Below are positions 43,308-51,995 of a DNA stretch of 64,000 nt, piece after piece (within the stretch, counting starts at the first letter, position 1; every line of letters begins with the position of its first letter). This DNA comes from Ohessyouella blattaphilus (GTDB taxonomy: Bacteria > Bacillota > Clostridia > Lachnospirales > Lachnospiraceae). The notes under the pieces are model-generated. The model was given only the letters and a program-made list of their open reading frames with translations, made no database searches and was not told the origin of the DNA. Made by a program: the position numbers and the translations under genes. The DNA is taken from assembly GCF_024721265.1 (NCBI RefSeq), contig NZ_JAMXOC010000012.1:1-64000 (forward strand). The letters run 5' to 3'.

Positions 43308-44838
43308 ACTTTCCCTCCTCTCCGATCATACTTACGTAACTGCCGCTGTATTCATTGTTTTCTATGCTTAAATTCTCCGTATTCCAGATATAGATACCCA
43401 GATCTTTGATCATGGCAAAGTCCTCGAGCATCTCTGGAACTTCCGCGACCCGTTGTTCGCTAAAAGAAAAGCGACTATTCTCAATTCTTACATTCTCGAT
43501 CTTGCTTTCCGGTAGTCCGTACATGAAGATGCCGCAACCGCGAATATCGGTCAGTTCTACGTCCTCAATCAGGATATCCCTGATTACCGGCGTATACTTA
43601 TCCTTCGGCGCTGCCTCCCGGGACTGTACATACTCGCTTTTTCCGTCTGGGTCACAGTTATAAAACATATTGATGGCAATCCCGTGCTTTACCTCTTTCA
43701 TATAGAGCTTTGAAAGCATCACATTTTCCACCAGGGAACCACTCCCGCGGCCCCGTCTGGTCTTGATGCGAATCCCTCTATCTGTCCCTTCCATAAAGCA
43801 CTGAGAGACCTGCATCCTTCTGGCGCCGCAGCTAATCTCTGAGCCTAAGGCTATCCCGCCGTGACCACTGCCCATATAACAATTAGAAATCTGAATATCT
43901 TCACAGGGCTGATAATCAAACTGACTCATAAAATACTTCCCTGACTTAATCGCAATACAGTCATCGCCTACGTCAAAGCGACACCCGGCAATGATAACTC
44001 GCTGGCAGCTCTCAGGATTAATCCCGTCCGTATTGGGAGAGTTTTTATCGCTTTGGAGAAACAAGTTATAAATCTCCACCTGCTCACAGTAAAAAGGATG
44101 GATGTTCCAAGACGCCGAATTTTTACTAGTAAAGCCCATAAGGGTAATATTCTTACATTTATTGAGGAAAATATTTTTCGGACGATAGGCCACCTTTTTC
44201 ACCTTCGGGTTCTGCCACCAGTCTCCTTCAAGGCCATTGCCATCGATCACGCCGTCACCGAAGATCTCCACATTCTCCACCTCAAATCCCAGGAGCACAC
44301 TGCTGTAGGTATCGAGAGGATTGCCCTCCCAGGAAGCACCGACGGTAGCCTTCTCGTAATTGTAGTTCTTCTGGAAGCCCTTTAGCACGGCTAGCGAGGA
44401 TCGCTCCGTATTCTGCTTAATCACACATCCTGCTTCTAAATAAAGGGAGACGTCTGATTTAAGCAAAATTTGGTCCACCAGATACGTGCCTTTCGGAAAG
44501 CGAACAATAGCTCCTTTCGGAGCCAGATAAATCGCCGCGTTAATGCCACTAGTAGCGTTTGCTACGCCGTCGCCACTAGCATTGTACTGGGTAATATCGA
44601 TGACGTAGTCGGCGCTTCTCGTCTTCACTTCCAGCTGATAATTAACCGTTTTCGTTTCTAGCCTAAGTTGGTAGCTCGTATCAGGCTTTAGGCCAAAGAC
44701 TGAGATTATATTCTCCCGGTACGTGCCCCACAATTTTTCATCTATATATAAATCATACGCTGCTTCGGCATAGTAGGGCGTGTCGTAATTAAGCTTTAAG
44801 ACGAAGCCGAAAGGGGTATTTTTAATAATCGTTAACAT
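43291..44838 (-). CDS. GH28 polygalacturonase-like enzyme
   Basis: A 515-residue glycoside hydrolase family 28 protein. The N-terminal ~75 residues look like a small beta-sandwich (FnIII-like). The beta-helix carries all GH28 motifs: SPNTDGINP (Asp), DVGDDCIAIKSG (Asp pair), GSGHGGIALGSE (His) and GIRIKTRRGRG. Without a signal peptide it most likely acts on imported oligogalacturonides, releasing galacturonate for UxaC. Start ATG after AAGGAG. Confidence 0.93.
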   Translation of the reverse strand: MLTIIKNTPFGFVLKLNYDTPYYAEAAYDLYIDEKLWGTYRENIISVFGLKPDTSYQLRLETKTVNYQLEVKTRSADYVIDITQYNASGDGVANATSGINAAIYLAPKGAIVRFPKGTYLVDQILLKSDVSLYLEAGCVIKQNTERSSLAVLKGFQKNYNYEKATVGASWEGNPLDTYSSVLLGFEVENVEIFGDGVIDGNGLEGDWWQNPKVKKVAYRPKNIFLNKCKNITLMGFTSKNSASWNIHPFYCEQVEIYNLFLQSDKNSPNTDGINPESCQRVIIAGCRFDVGDDCIAIKSGKYFMSQFDYQPCEDIQISNCYMGSGHGGIALGSEISCGARRMQVSQCFMEGTDRGIRIKTRRGRGSGSLVENVMLSKLYMKEVKHGIAINMFYNCDPDGKSEYVQSREAAPKDKYTPVIRDILIEDVELTDIRGCGIFMYGLPESKIENVRIENSRFSFSEQRVAEVPEMLEDFAMIKDLGIYIWNTENLSIENNEYSGSYVSMIGEEGKCEGDK

Positions 44839-44862
44839 ATAACTCCTTATAGTCAGAATCCC

Positions 44863-45267
44863 CTAAGCCCTTTGCTTAGAGGAAACTACGCGTGTATGGG
44901 TTGCTTCCTCATGCCCTCCTGGTTTCCCAAGGAAAAGAGGGATGCAGATAAAGAAGCAGCTCATTAGTTTGCATAAAATTTCTCTTTGGACGATGACGGC
45001 AATCGGTACTGCCTCGTCCTTACTGTCAGTCGTAATAATCTTTAAAGAAAAGAAGGCCTTTCCTAGGGTCTGACCATTTTTCATAAAGGGATACTGAAGT
45101 AAGTAGTAGACAAAGATGTAAAGCAAGATAGCCGCAATAACCGCTGCGTAGGCATTTCCTACTAGCTTCACTAAAAAAGGAGTGACGTAAGCAAACGTTA
45201 CGAACAAAAGTAACACTCCAACCACCAAATCAATCAGCTGTGCTAATACTCTTCTTACGTACATCAT
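44863..45267 (-). CDS. RDD-family membrane protein
   Basis: A 134-residue membrane protein with the RDD pattern: MYVRRVLAQLIDLVVGVLLLF (Arg and Asp in helix 1), a second helix, NGQTLGKAFFSLKI and a third hydrophobic segment. The ATG at 45267 follows GGAG; an upstream GTG at 45315 would overlap the permease gene but lacks a ribosome site. Function unknown; its place between the ABC permease and GH28 genes is unusual. Confidence 0.75.
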   Translation of the reverse strand: MMYVRRVLAQLIDLVVGVLLLFVTFAYVTPFLVKLVGNAYAAVIAAILLYIFVYYLLQYPFMKNGQTLGKAFFSLKIITTDSKDEAVPIAVIVQREILCKLMSCFFICIPLFLGKPGGHEEATHTRVVSSKQRA

Positions 45268-45301
45268 CGCTTTGTCACTCCATTTCTTAAAAACAAAGGT
45301 T

Positions 45302-46159
45302 TTACTCTTTTCCACCAGTACTTGCTACACCATCGACAAAATATCTTGACCCGGCAAAGAAAAGGGCAATCATTGGCAATAGGGCTAAGCACGAGGCCGC
45401 AAATATCTTGCCGTAGACGATCATCGTATCGCCGTCAAGCTGTTGCTTTAAAATCATCGATAGCACCGTCTTGTCCGGTGAGTTTAAATAAATCAAAGGG
45501 CCTTGGAAGTCATTCATACCCCACATAAAGCAAAGCAGTCCTACCGTAATAATGATCGGCTTGATAACCGGCACAATGATTTTGGAGAGAATCTGTAAGT
45601 CGTTACAGCCATCAATTACCGCTGCCTCATCTAGCTGTCTCGGAATCGTTCGCATAAACTGAATAATCATGAAGATGAAGAACGAGGATGAGGCGAAAAT
45701 ATCCTGAATGAAAAGACTGGCAAACGTATCTAGCAAACCGACCTGACGGTATAATAAGTAGAGAGGGATACGAAACGCTAACTCTGGCATGAGCAAGGTT
45801 ACGATAACCGCGGTAAAGACAAACTTCTTGCCTTTAAAATTCTTTCTCGCGATTACGTACGCCGTCAAGGTACAGGAAATAACGGTAAAAAATGTTTTTG
45901 GCACAAGGAACTTTAAAGTATTGCCAAAGTAGAACCAAATGGTGTGATCACTTGAGATATTCCAGGCGCTCTTAATGTTTTCTAGCGTTCCTCGACCACT
46001 GGCGGGAAGCGGATTAAAGGTGCCAAAAATATCGATATTGTCCTTAAAGGAAGAACCAATCATCCAGATGAGAGGATAGATTAGGATTACTCCCACGATA
46101 ATTAACAAGGTGTAACGGATAATTGAATTGATGATTTTGCTTCTTTTTGTTAACTCCAT
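45302..46159 (-). CDS. Sugar ABC transporter permease, MalG type (pectin operon)
   Basis: A 285-residue permease with six membrane spans and an EAA loop (RQLDEAAVIDGCNDLQIL, then VPVIKPI). It lies 14 bp after the MalF-type gene and has GGGGAGG before the ATG. It is part of the importer for pectin-derived oligosaccharides. No ATPase is encoded nearby. Confidence 0.92.
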   Translation of the reverse strand: MELTKRSKIINSIIRYTLLIIVGVILIYPLIWMIGSSFKDNIDIFGTFNPLPASGRGTLENIKSAWNISSDHTIWFYFGNTLKFLVPKTFFTVISCTLTAYVIARKNFKGKKFVFTAVIVTLLMPELAFRIPLYLLYRQVGLLDTFASLFIQDIFASSSFFIFMIIQFMRTIPRQLDEAAVIDGCNDLQILSKIIVPVIKPIIITVGLLCFMWGMNDFQGPLIYLNSPDKTVLSMILKQQLDGDTMIVYGKIFAASCLALLPMIALFFAGSRYFVDGVASTGGKE

Positions 46160-46173
46160 GTTCTTCCTCCCCT

Positions 46174-47067
46174 CTAGTCGTTATAGTATACGTAATTATC
46201 TGAAGTCTTAAAGATAATGATGGTAAAGATACCGATGATTGCTAGAAGCACCCATGTCAGCGCACTGGCATACCCGTAATTTCCCTTTTGGAATGCCTCT
46301 TCATAGATGTAGAGGTTTAGGAAATATGTGGTCTTATTCGGTCCACCCTTCGTAATCAAGTAAGCCGAGTTGAACTCTTGGAAGGCCTTAACCAGAACGT
46401 TAATCGCATTAAAGAGAATAACCGGCGTAATAATCGGTACGGTAATACTAAATAGCTGTCTAATCTTCGACGCGCCGTCTAGAGAAGCTGCCTCGTAAAG
46501 AGATTTGGATACCCCTTGAAGCGCCGACAAGAAGATTAACATGGTGGAACCAAACTGCCACGCCTTTAAAATAATCAGCGTAAAGATGGCAAAATTCGCA
46601 TCCTTTGTCCAGTTAATGGCCACCTCGCCATTCGTGAACACACTTAAGACCGTATTGATGGGACCATTCACATCAAATAGCATGGTCCACAGAATGGATA
46701 CGGCCACATTCCCTCCGAGAATAGAAGGAATGTAGTATGCCGTCCGGAAAAAGTTAACCCCTTTAAGTTTGAAGTTCAGGATAAAAGCAACGAAGAACGC
46801 AACAATTACGACTACAGGAGTACCAATTAGTACGTACTTAAGGGTTGCCACGAGAGATGTCCTGAATATTTCATCTTTAGTAAAAATCTCTATGTAGTTT
46901 TCTAGTCCAATAAATTCTGGATCACCTAAGATCGGATACTCCTGGAGGCTGTAGAAAAAGGAAACCACAATCGGATACACCTTAAAAATCACAAAGCCAA
47001 TCATCCAAGGAAGTAACATCAAATAGGGAACATAATTGATTTTCTTCTTCGTCTTTTCTTTAGTCAT
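46174..47067 (-). CDS. Sugar ABC transporter permease, MalF type (pectin operon)
   Basis: A 297-residue permease with six spans and the EAA loop KSLYEAASLDGASKIRQLF, then VPIITPV. It overlaps the binding-protein gene by 8 bp, indicating coupled translation, and pairs with the MalG-type subunit. Confidence 0.92.
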   Translation of the reverse strand: MTKEKTKKKINYVPYLMLLPWMIGFVIFKVYPIVVSFFYSLQEYPILGDPEFIGLENYIEIFTKDEIFRTSLVATLKYVLIGTPVVVIVAFFVAFILNFKLKGVNFFRTAYYIPSILGGNVAVSILWTMLFDVNGPINTVLSVFTNGEVAINWTKDANFAIFTLIILKAWQFGSTMLIFLSALQGVSKSLYEAASLDGASKIRQLFSITVPIITPVILFNAINVLVKAFQEFNSAYLITKGGPNKTTYFLNLYIYEEAFQKGNYGYASALTWVLLAIIGIFTIIIFKTSDNYVYYND

Positions 47068-48382
47068 ATAATTTGTCCAACTCTTCCTGTTGATCTGCTA
47101 TATATTTGGCTGCTGCATCTTGAGAATTATACTTGCCACTTCTAAGACCTTCAATGACAATATATCTCGTTCCGCGAACATTTTCATCCTCAAAGTACGG
47201 ATCCATGATCGTTTGGTCGTAAGAGTTTAGAAGTTCGTAAGCTTCTGCCACTTTACCGGTAATCATACCTTCCGCTTCTTGAATTTCATTCGTCACTTTG
47301 TTACTAGAGATTCCTAGAGAAGTTCCTAGCGTTTTAACGGCTTCTTCATTGGTAAACATGAAGTTTACGAAATCAGCTGCCACATCTGGGTACTTGCTGT
47401 TTTTAGAAACGGCGTAACCAAGATTGGGTTTTACGTATACCGTTGGCTCTGTACCGTCTTCGGTAATATATGGTTTTACCACTAGCTCGTCGTCATGTCC
47501 GCCACCTTTATAAGAACCTGTGTACTTATTAAGCGTACCTGCCCATTCGTATACAGCACCTGCTCTACCACTTGTCCATACTGGGTTTGATTCGTTTTGA
47601 ATCGGATCATCTTGCTCAAACTTTGGCAATGCTCCTGCATCTTCAAGAGCTAAATATTGATCAAAGACCGCTGCTACGTCTTTCTCGCTATAATTCACTT
47701 TACCATCGCTCTGCATCACCTTGCCCGTAGCGTTATATAGCATCTGCGCAATATAAAGATCGGTACACTCTTTCCCCACATTGATACTTACGTATTTGTT
47801 GTCCGCACCTGTAGCCGTATTACCTGCACCAATTACCGCTGCGGCGGCGATCATCTCGTCGTATGTGGTCGGATACTCGATTCCTGCTTCGTCGAAAATG
47901 GTACTGTTAACTACCTGCACGCGACCGTTCATACCGTGAGGAACCGCTGCTTGCTCGCCGTCTACTTCCATCGCTTTTAGGTAATCGCTATCCCAGTTGC
48001 TAAGTTCTAGATAATCGGAAAGCTCGTTTAAATCATAGAATACGTTGGAACCTTTACCAAAGGAATGTACCCAGTTGTAGTTAACCTGCATAACGTCCGC
48101 TTCTGTTTTTCCTGAAAGCTGGGTAAGCATCTTGGTTTGCCAACCATCCCAAGCACCGTAGACAACCTCAACCGTTACATTAGGATTCTCAGCTTCATAT
48201 AGCTTAACAACCTCCTGCATAGCTGTATGACGGTCGTCCGAACCCCACCATGAAAAAGAAATGGTTACTTCTTCATCGGCGCCGGTTTCCTTTACTTCTT
48301 CCTTCTTACTACCACATCCTGTCAAGGCTGCACCTAATACCATTACTGAAACTAATAAGCCTGCTATCACTCTTCTTTTCAT
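47060..48382 (-). CDS. Extracellular sugar-binding lipoprotein (pectin operon)
   Basis: A 440-residue family 1 binding protein: signal peptide ending AALTGC (Cys23), acidic linker, then VTISFSWWGSDDRH and the usual two-lobed fold. The ATG at 48382 is 5 bp from GGAGG; the frame extends further but those residues precede the signal. First gene of a seven-gene operon (binding protein, two permeases, RDD protein, GH28, GH105, TIM barrel). The ligand is most likely an oligogalacturonide, by context. Confidence 0.92.
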   Translation of the reverse strand: MKRRVIAGLLVSVMVLGAALTGCGSKKEEVKETGADEEVTISFSWWGSDDRHTAMQEVVKLYEAENPNVTVEVVYGAWDGWQTKMLTQLSGKTEADVMQVNYNWVHSFGKGSNVFYDLNELSDYLELSNWDSDYLKAMEVDGEQAAVPHGMNGRVQVVNSTIFDEAGIEYPTTYDEMIAAAAVIGAGNTATGADNKYVSINVGKECTDLYIAQMLYNATGKVMQSDGKVNYSEKDVAAVFDQYLALEDAGALPKFEQDDPIQNESNPVWTSGRAGAVYEWAGTLNKYTGSYKGGGHDDELVVKPYITEDGTEPTVYVKPNLGYAVSKNSKYPDVAADFVNFMFTNEEAVKTLGTSLGISSNKVTNEIQEAEGMITGKVAEAYELLNSYDQTIMDPYFEDENVRGTRYIVIEGLRSGKYNSQDAAAKYIADQQEELDKLYD

Positions 48383-48431
48383 CATGTCCTCCTCTTCCTT
48401 ATGCTTATCTTCCATTTGCAAGTTTTTAAAA

Positions 48432-48487
48432 TTGTAAGCGCTTTCACTTCATGCTTTTATATTATCTAAGATGATTCGATAATGCAA
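48432..48487 (-). promoter_or_regulatory. Pectin operon promoter with LacI operator
   Basis: On the minus strand TTGCAT (48482-48487), 17-bp spacer and TAATAT (48459-48464), then operator TTGTAAGCGCTTTCAC (48432-48447). Same layout and operator as uxaC. Confidence 0.87.
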
Positions 48488-48632
48488 TCGCTATTTTCCA
48501 TGAAACTACAGTAACTTTTTTGGTAAATATCTATATAAGATTGTTTTTTTTGAACACTACCTTGATTTTTTGAGCCTAGGCTTCGTCAAATTGCAAAACA
48601 CTACACCTGTTTCCCTTTATGAATTTCTCAAA

Positions 48633-48648
48633 ATGTAATCGCTTACAG
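48633..48648. promoter_or_regulatory. Distal operator of the pectin operon
   Basis: ATGTAATCGCTTACAG, a second copy of the uxa-type operator 201 bp upstream of the proximal one. It could support DNA looping. Apart from these sites and the terminator, the 48383-48716 gap holds nothing that I recognise. Confidence 0.7.
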
Positions 48649-48677
48649 TAGTAATAAAAAGGAAGTTTTAAATGCTT

Positions 48678-48709
48678 AAAAAGCACCGACATTTCTGCCG
48701 GTGCTTTTT
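48678..48709 (-). terminator. Terminator after the antitoxin-like gene
   Basis: AAAAAGCACCG (48678-48688) pairs with CGGTGCTTTTT (48699-48709). On the minus strand it follows the small gene ending at 48717. Confidence 0.85.
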
Positions 48710-48716
48710 AATTCTA

Positions 48717-48872
48717 CTATAAATTATAGCCCCTTTGGATATCTGCAAACACTTCACTTGCCGGCCTTGTCCTACCAGCTTTTAGATCTGCATAGCCCTT
48801 CTCCAATTCCATATTTAACTGTTCTTCCGTTAAAGAGCTTATATCCAGTATCTTATCCTTAGACTTTTCCAA
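48717..48872 (-). CDS. Small RelB/DinJ-like antitoxin, orphan
   Basis: A 51-codon frame found by reading the minus strand. Its end (LEKGYADLKAGRTRPASEVF, then ADIQRGYNL) closely follows the C-terminal toxin-binding segment of RelB/DinJ-type antitoxins. TTG start at 48872 with GGGGTGA 8 bp away; GTG at 48884 is an alternative. There is a strong terminator right after the stop and no toxin gene on either side. It may be a short natural antitoxin or the remnant of a longer one lacking its DNA-binding part. Confidence 0.6.
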   Translation of the reverse strand: MEKSKDKILDISSLTEEQLNMELEKGYADLKAGRTRPASEVFADIQRGYNL

Positions 48873-48899
48873 TACACATATCACCCCTTCATATATAAA

Positions 48900-48998
48900 T
48901 TAATTCTCTTCAATATCCTTTGAAACCACTTTATTCCTACCTGTCTCTTTTGCTTCATATAAGTATGAATCCGCTCTAACAAGCGCCGTATCTACTAT
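48900..48998 (-). pseudogene. C-terminal remnant of a GGDEF (diguanylate cyclase) domain
   Basis: About 30 codons read VRADSYLYEAKETGRNKVV, then SKDIEEN and TAA. This is the last helix and strand of a GGDEF domain (usual form ADxALYxAKxxGRNRV). There is no GGDEF motif or start; a TGA interrupts the frame where the upstream HIRAN gene ends. It is a broken relic joined to that gene by rearrangement. Confidence 0.75.
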
Positions 48999-49002
48999 TC
49001 AC

Positions 49003-49299
49003 CTACTCCTCATCAAGATAGCAGATAACACCCCGAGGCAAAATATACAGAATAGTTCCTATAGCGGTATCGTCCATTTTTTCATAAAGGCGACCCGCAC
49101 TCATGCTTTCACCTTGAACTGTATAGGGGCTATTGGCAACGTAACCCACTACGCCAAGCCCCTCCATCTCCACCTTAATCGCTTCCATGTCATAATCATT
49201 ATCAGGCTCCTTCGTAAGCTTAACCTTCATATCTCGTTCTAGGAATTCCTGACCGTAATAGTGATTTAATCCGGTAATTGTAAAATACTTTCTTTCCAT
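49003..49299 (-). CDS. HIRAN-domain protein
   Basis: A 98-residue protein made of one HIRAN-like domain: FTITGLNHYYGQEFLERDMKVKLTKEPDNDYDMEAI, then GLGVVGYVANSPYTV. HIRAN domains bind single-stranded DNA ends or stalled forks in larger helicases; stand-alone bacterial forms are uncharacterised. The ATG at 49299 is 8 bp from AGGAGG. It lies 17 bp after the 203-residue gene. The stop is followed at once by the GGDEF relic. Confidence 0.78.
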   Translation of the reverse strand: MERKYFTITGLNHYYGQEFLERDMKVKLTKEPDNDYDMEAIKVEMEGLGVVGYVANSPYTVQGESMSAGRLYEKMDDTAIGTILYILPRGVICYLDEE

Positions 49300-49316
49300 C
49301 TTTGTTTCCTCCTTCT

Positions 49317-49928
49317 TTAACAAAATGATAGTTTCTTATACTCGGGATTCTCTTCTTCTAGTGTTTTAAAAAGAGAATCGATTCTCCGACACTGCCGCCG
49401 CCATTGCACCTTAGTTTCACGCCGACGATACCTCTCATTGGAGAACTTCATGATTTTTTCGCCTCTTTCTACTGCTGCCCGGTACTTATCATGCTCGTAG
49501 ATATAATGAAGCGCCGACGCAATTCCTGAGGCGTACATCTTATCTTTCTGACGATGATAAATTTCATATTGTGGCTGGGTAAAATCTAGCGGCTTATCCG
49601 TTCTACTGCGGTGATAAATGGCTATCTTGTCTTCCCGGCGAACGTAGACCAACTTCCAACAGCCAACCTCGCTTTTCACAAACAAGCTTCCTTCAATGTA
49701 ATTAAACTCCAACTTCTTCTCCCGGTAGAGGGCAAGGCTCTTACGTTCGGTCGCGTAATGATGATTCATGCTATTGCAGCATTTGCAGAGGCGATACCCC
49801 ATATCCTCTGCTGCCTGCTTCGAAAGATGCATCCGGTTTTTTCTTTTGATGCGGAGCACGTATCTACAGCCCTGCTTATGGTAGATTAATGAATTGGTTC
49901 CCAAGCTAACAATTCTCTCATTCCTCAT
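49317..49928 (-). CDS. Unknown protein with Cys/His cluster
   Basis: A 203-residue basic protein. The N-terminal part has YHKQGCRYVLRI followed by MGYRLCKCCNSMNHH; the spacing of Cys and His suggests a small zinc site, loosely like the Ada N-terminal domain. The C-terminal part is rich in Arg, Lys and Glu. I do not recognise the family. It is co-transcribed with the HIRAN gene, so a DNA-related role is possible. Confidence 0.65.
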   Translation of the reverse strand: MRNERIVSLGTNSLIYHKQGCRYVLRIKRKNRMHLSKQAAEDMGYRLCKCCNSMNHHYATERKSLALYREKKLEFNYIEGSLFVKSEVGCWKLVYVRREDKIAIYHRSRTDKPLDFTQPQYEIYHRQKDKMYASGIASALHYIYEHDKYRAAVERGEKIMKFSNERYRRRETKVQWRRQCRRIDSLFKTLEEENPEYKKLSFC

Positions 49929-50058
49929 AGGCGCCTTCCTTTCTAGCTAGTCTAAGTTGCTAAGTGATTGGATAACTTTATTCTGCAATGTTTCATGTCC
50001 CATAATACGGACTTCGATTTTTGCACGCGTGCATAAAGGCAACCCACCCGTTATACCA

Positions 50059-50087
50059 AAAAAAGACGCCGTACCGGCGTCTTTTTT
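50059..50087. terminator. Terminator of the first fructosamine operon
   Basis: AAAAAAGACGCCG (50059-50071) pairs with CGGCGTCTTTTTT (50075-50087). It follows the minus-strand FrlB-like gene. Confidence 0.92.
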
Positions 50088-50103
50088 CTTTTTTTACACA
50101 CTT

Positions 50104-51117
50104 CTAATAATCAAATTGTCGATAATACCGTCTTATCTGTAATGGATGGCACAACTCTTTCTCCATATGCACATCGATGCGATTGGTCACCCCGTGGGTA
50201 ACTAGGTGAGAAATACTTCCGCGGAATTTTCCACTTATACCTTTTAACTCATAATCCTTCGAGTCAATAATTACATAGTTACGGCACACTTTAGGCAGAA
50301 AGTTAGCCACTCGCTCAGCCGTTACTCTCTGCTCGTCTTCACCCACAAAAAGAATCACCGGTGTTTCCGCTTCAATTACTTCTAACATTCCATGAAAGAA
50401 TTCAGGTGCAGAAATCGACTTTGTCCGAATCCACATTTGCTCTTCCCAGTAACACATAGCGTACGAATAAGTTGACCCCAGTTGATTGCCCGCTCCCACA
50501 AAATAGTGAGGCATGTCAGGGTTCTTCTTTATAAATTCATATTTCGCCGCTGCAAATTCCTTAGCAAAATCATCTGCCTTTATCTCAACATCTACCAGGG
50601 CTTCAGCCAAGTGCGCTTCCATCTCCTGATTGTATTGATCATAATCAGAAAATTCGCCATTATTAAACATAAGTCTATTAGCAACCATATAGAACTTTAA
50701 TTGCTCATTTTCCGGATAGATTACACAATAATCCGACATCTCTTCTAGTGCAGTTCCTTTAATATCAATAAAGGCAAGTACTCTAGCTCCGAGTTCTTTA
50801 ACAACCTTAATTGCCTCTACCATTTCCTGAGTGGTTCCCGTAACAGAAGAAAAAATCACCACCGACTTACTTGTAATTCTTTTATTTCCAGTAGTTAAAT
50901 ACTCTGCTGCATTTTCTACAAATACTGGGAGCGAGCTTTTGCCACGCATATACACTTCTACCTGCATACTTGAAGCCCACGTTCCACCAATACCCATAAA
51001 ATAGACAGCATCAAAACCTTCATTCTGAATCTCATCTACAATTTTTTCAATTTCCGGCCTAAGAGCTAACGCCCCTTTAACACTACTTAATTTCTTTTCT
51101 TTATCAAATTTCAACAT
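50104..51117 (-). CDS. SIS-domain phosphosugar deglycase, FrlB-like
   Basis: A 337-residue double SIS-domain protein: first SIS with YFMGIGGTWASSMQVEVYM and IFSSVTGTTQEMVEAI, second with YFVGAGNQLGSTYSYAMCYWEEQMW and APEFFHGMLEVI. FrlB-type enzymes split fructoselysine-6-phosphate into glucose-6-phosphate and lysine. The downstream position after an FrlD-like kinase supports this, but other fructosamine phosphates are equally possible. AAGGAGGG before the ATG. Last gene of the operon esterase-permease-kinase-deglycase. Confidence 0.85.
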   Translation of the reverse strand: MLKFDKEKKLSSVKGALALRPEIEKIVDEIQNEGFDAVYFMGIGGTWASSMQVEVYMRGKSSLPVFVENAAEYLTTGNKRITSKSVVIFSSVTGTTQEMVEAIKVVKELGARVLAFIDIKGTALEEMSDYCVIYPENEQLKFYMVANRLMFNNGEFSDYDQYNQEMEAHLAEALVDVEIKADDFAKEFAAAKYEFIKKNPDMPHYFVGAGNQLGSTYSYAMCYWEEQMWIRTKSISAPEFFHGMLEVIEAETPVILFVGEDEQRVTAERVANFLPKVCRNYVIIDSKDYELKGISGKFRGSISHLVTHGVTNRIDVHMEKELCHPLQIRRYYRQFDY

Positions 51118-51133
51118 TTATGCTCTTCCCTCC

Positions 51134-51919
51134 TTACCAAGCGCCTTGATACTGGATTGTCTCCGTTGCGTTTCTAGCGCCCATTTCCATACATTTCAAA
51201 ATTTCTTGCTTCTCTAAAGCGCCCTTTAAAAAACCAGCGATATAGCTGTCACCAGCGCCCATTGTATCTACAACATCTGTTGCGATTATACCATATTTAT
51301 AAAATTCTTTACCATCATACACAAGACTACCTTCTTCGCCTAGCGTAACAATAACGTACTTTGGCCCCTCTTTATGGTAAGCGCGCATTTGCGCCCGCAG
51401 CTCCTCAGTATCGCCATCATCCGTAGCATAGAAGAAATAATCCGTATTCTTAATAGCAATTTTCGGCGCTTCATCCTCTGGTCTCGTTGCTGCATCAAAA
51501 GCCGTCAAAACACCACGAGCCTGAATCTCTTCAAAATACTGTTCCGAATTTCCCCACAGACCAGAAACTACCATATCATGATCACATAAGAAATCAATAC
51601 CCTCTTTATCCAGGGAAAATTCCGATAAAACCCCTTCATCATAGTCACCGAATACTCTATCACCCTCAACTAACTCCACTTGAGTAATCGCTGTTTTTCC
51701 CTCGAGCTTACGCAGATGGGAAACATCGACACCTTTCGCCTTAATCCCGTCTATCATCTCTTGCCCATATCCATCCGTTCCCACTACTCCCGTATAAGAG
51801 GCTTCGCCGCCCAAGCGTACAAAATACACCGCTACATTAACTGGATTGCCACCCGGATAGGCTTTATCAAGAGCGGCATAATAATCCATGCAATTATCTC
51901 CAACAGTTGCTAACTTCAT
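51134..51919 (-). CDS. PfkB-family fructosamine kinase, FrlD-like
   Basis: A 261-residue ribokinase-type kinase. It begins MKLATVGDNCMDYY as in FrlD, has GGNPVNVAVYFVRLGG and the catalytic DTMGAGDSYIAGFL. It would phosphorylate a fructosamine at C6 for the FrlB-like enzyme. The ATG at 51919 is 5 bp from GGAGG. A second, diverged copy lies at 60580-61377. A TTCGGCT/AGCCGAA hairpin (51938-51969) lies in the 76-bp gap to the permease gene. Confidence 0.88.
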   Translation of the reverse strand: MKLATVGDNCMDYYAALDKAYPGGNPVNVAVYFVRLGGEASYTGVVGTDGYGQEMIDGIKAKGVDVSHLRKLEGKTAITQVELVEGDRVFGDYDEGVLSEFSLDKEGIDFLCDHDMVVSGLWGNSEQYFEEIQARGVLTAFDAATRPEDEAPKIAIKNTDYFFYATDDGDTEELRAQMRAYHKEGPKYVIVTLGEEGSLVYDGKEFYKYGIIATDVVDTMGAGDSYIAGFLKGALEKQEILKCMEMGARNATETIQYQGAW

Positions 51920-51995
51920 CTTTACCTCCACAGTCATTTCGGCTAGAGCTAAAAGAAGCCCCAGCCGAATTAGATTTTCTAAACGCTGCTAACCA

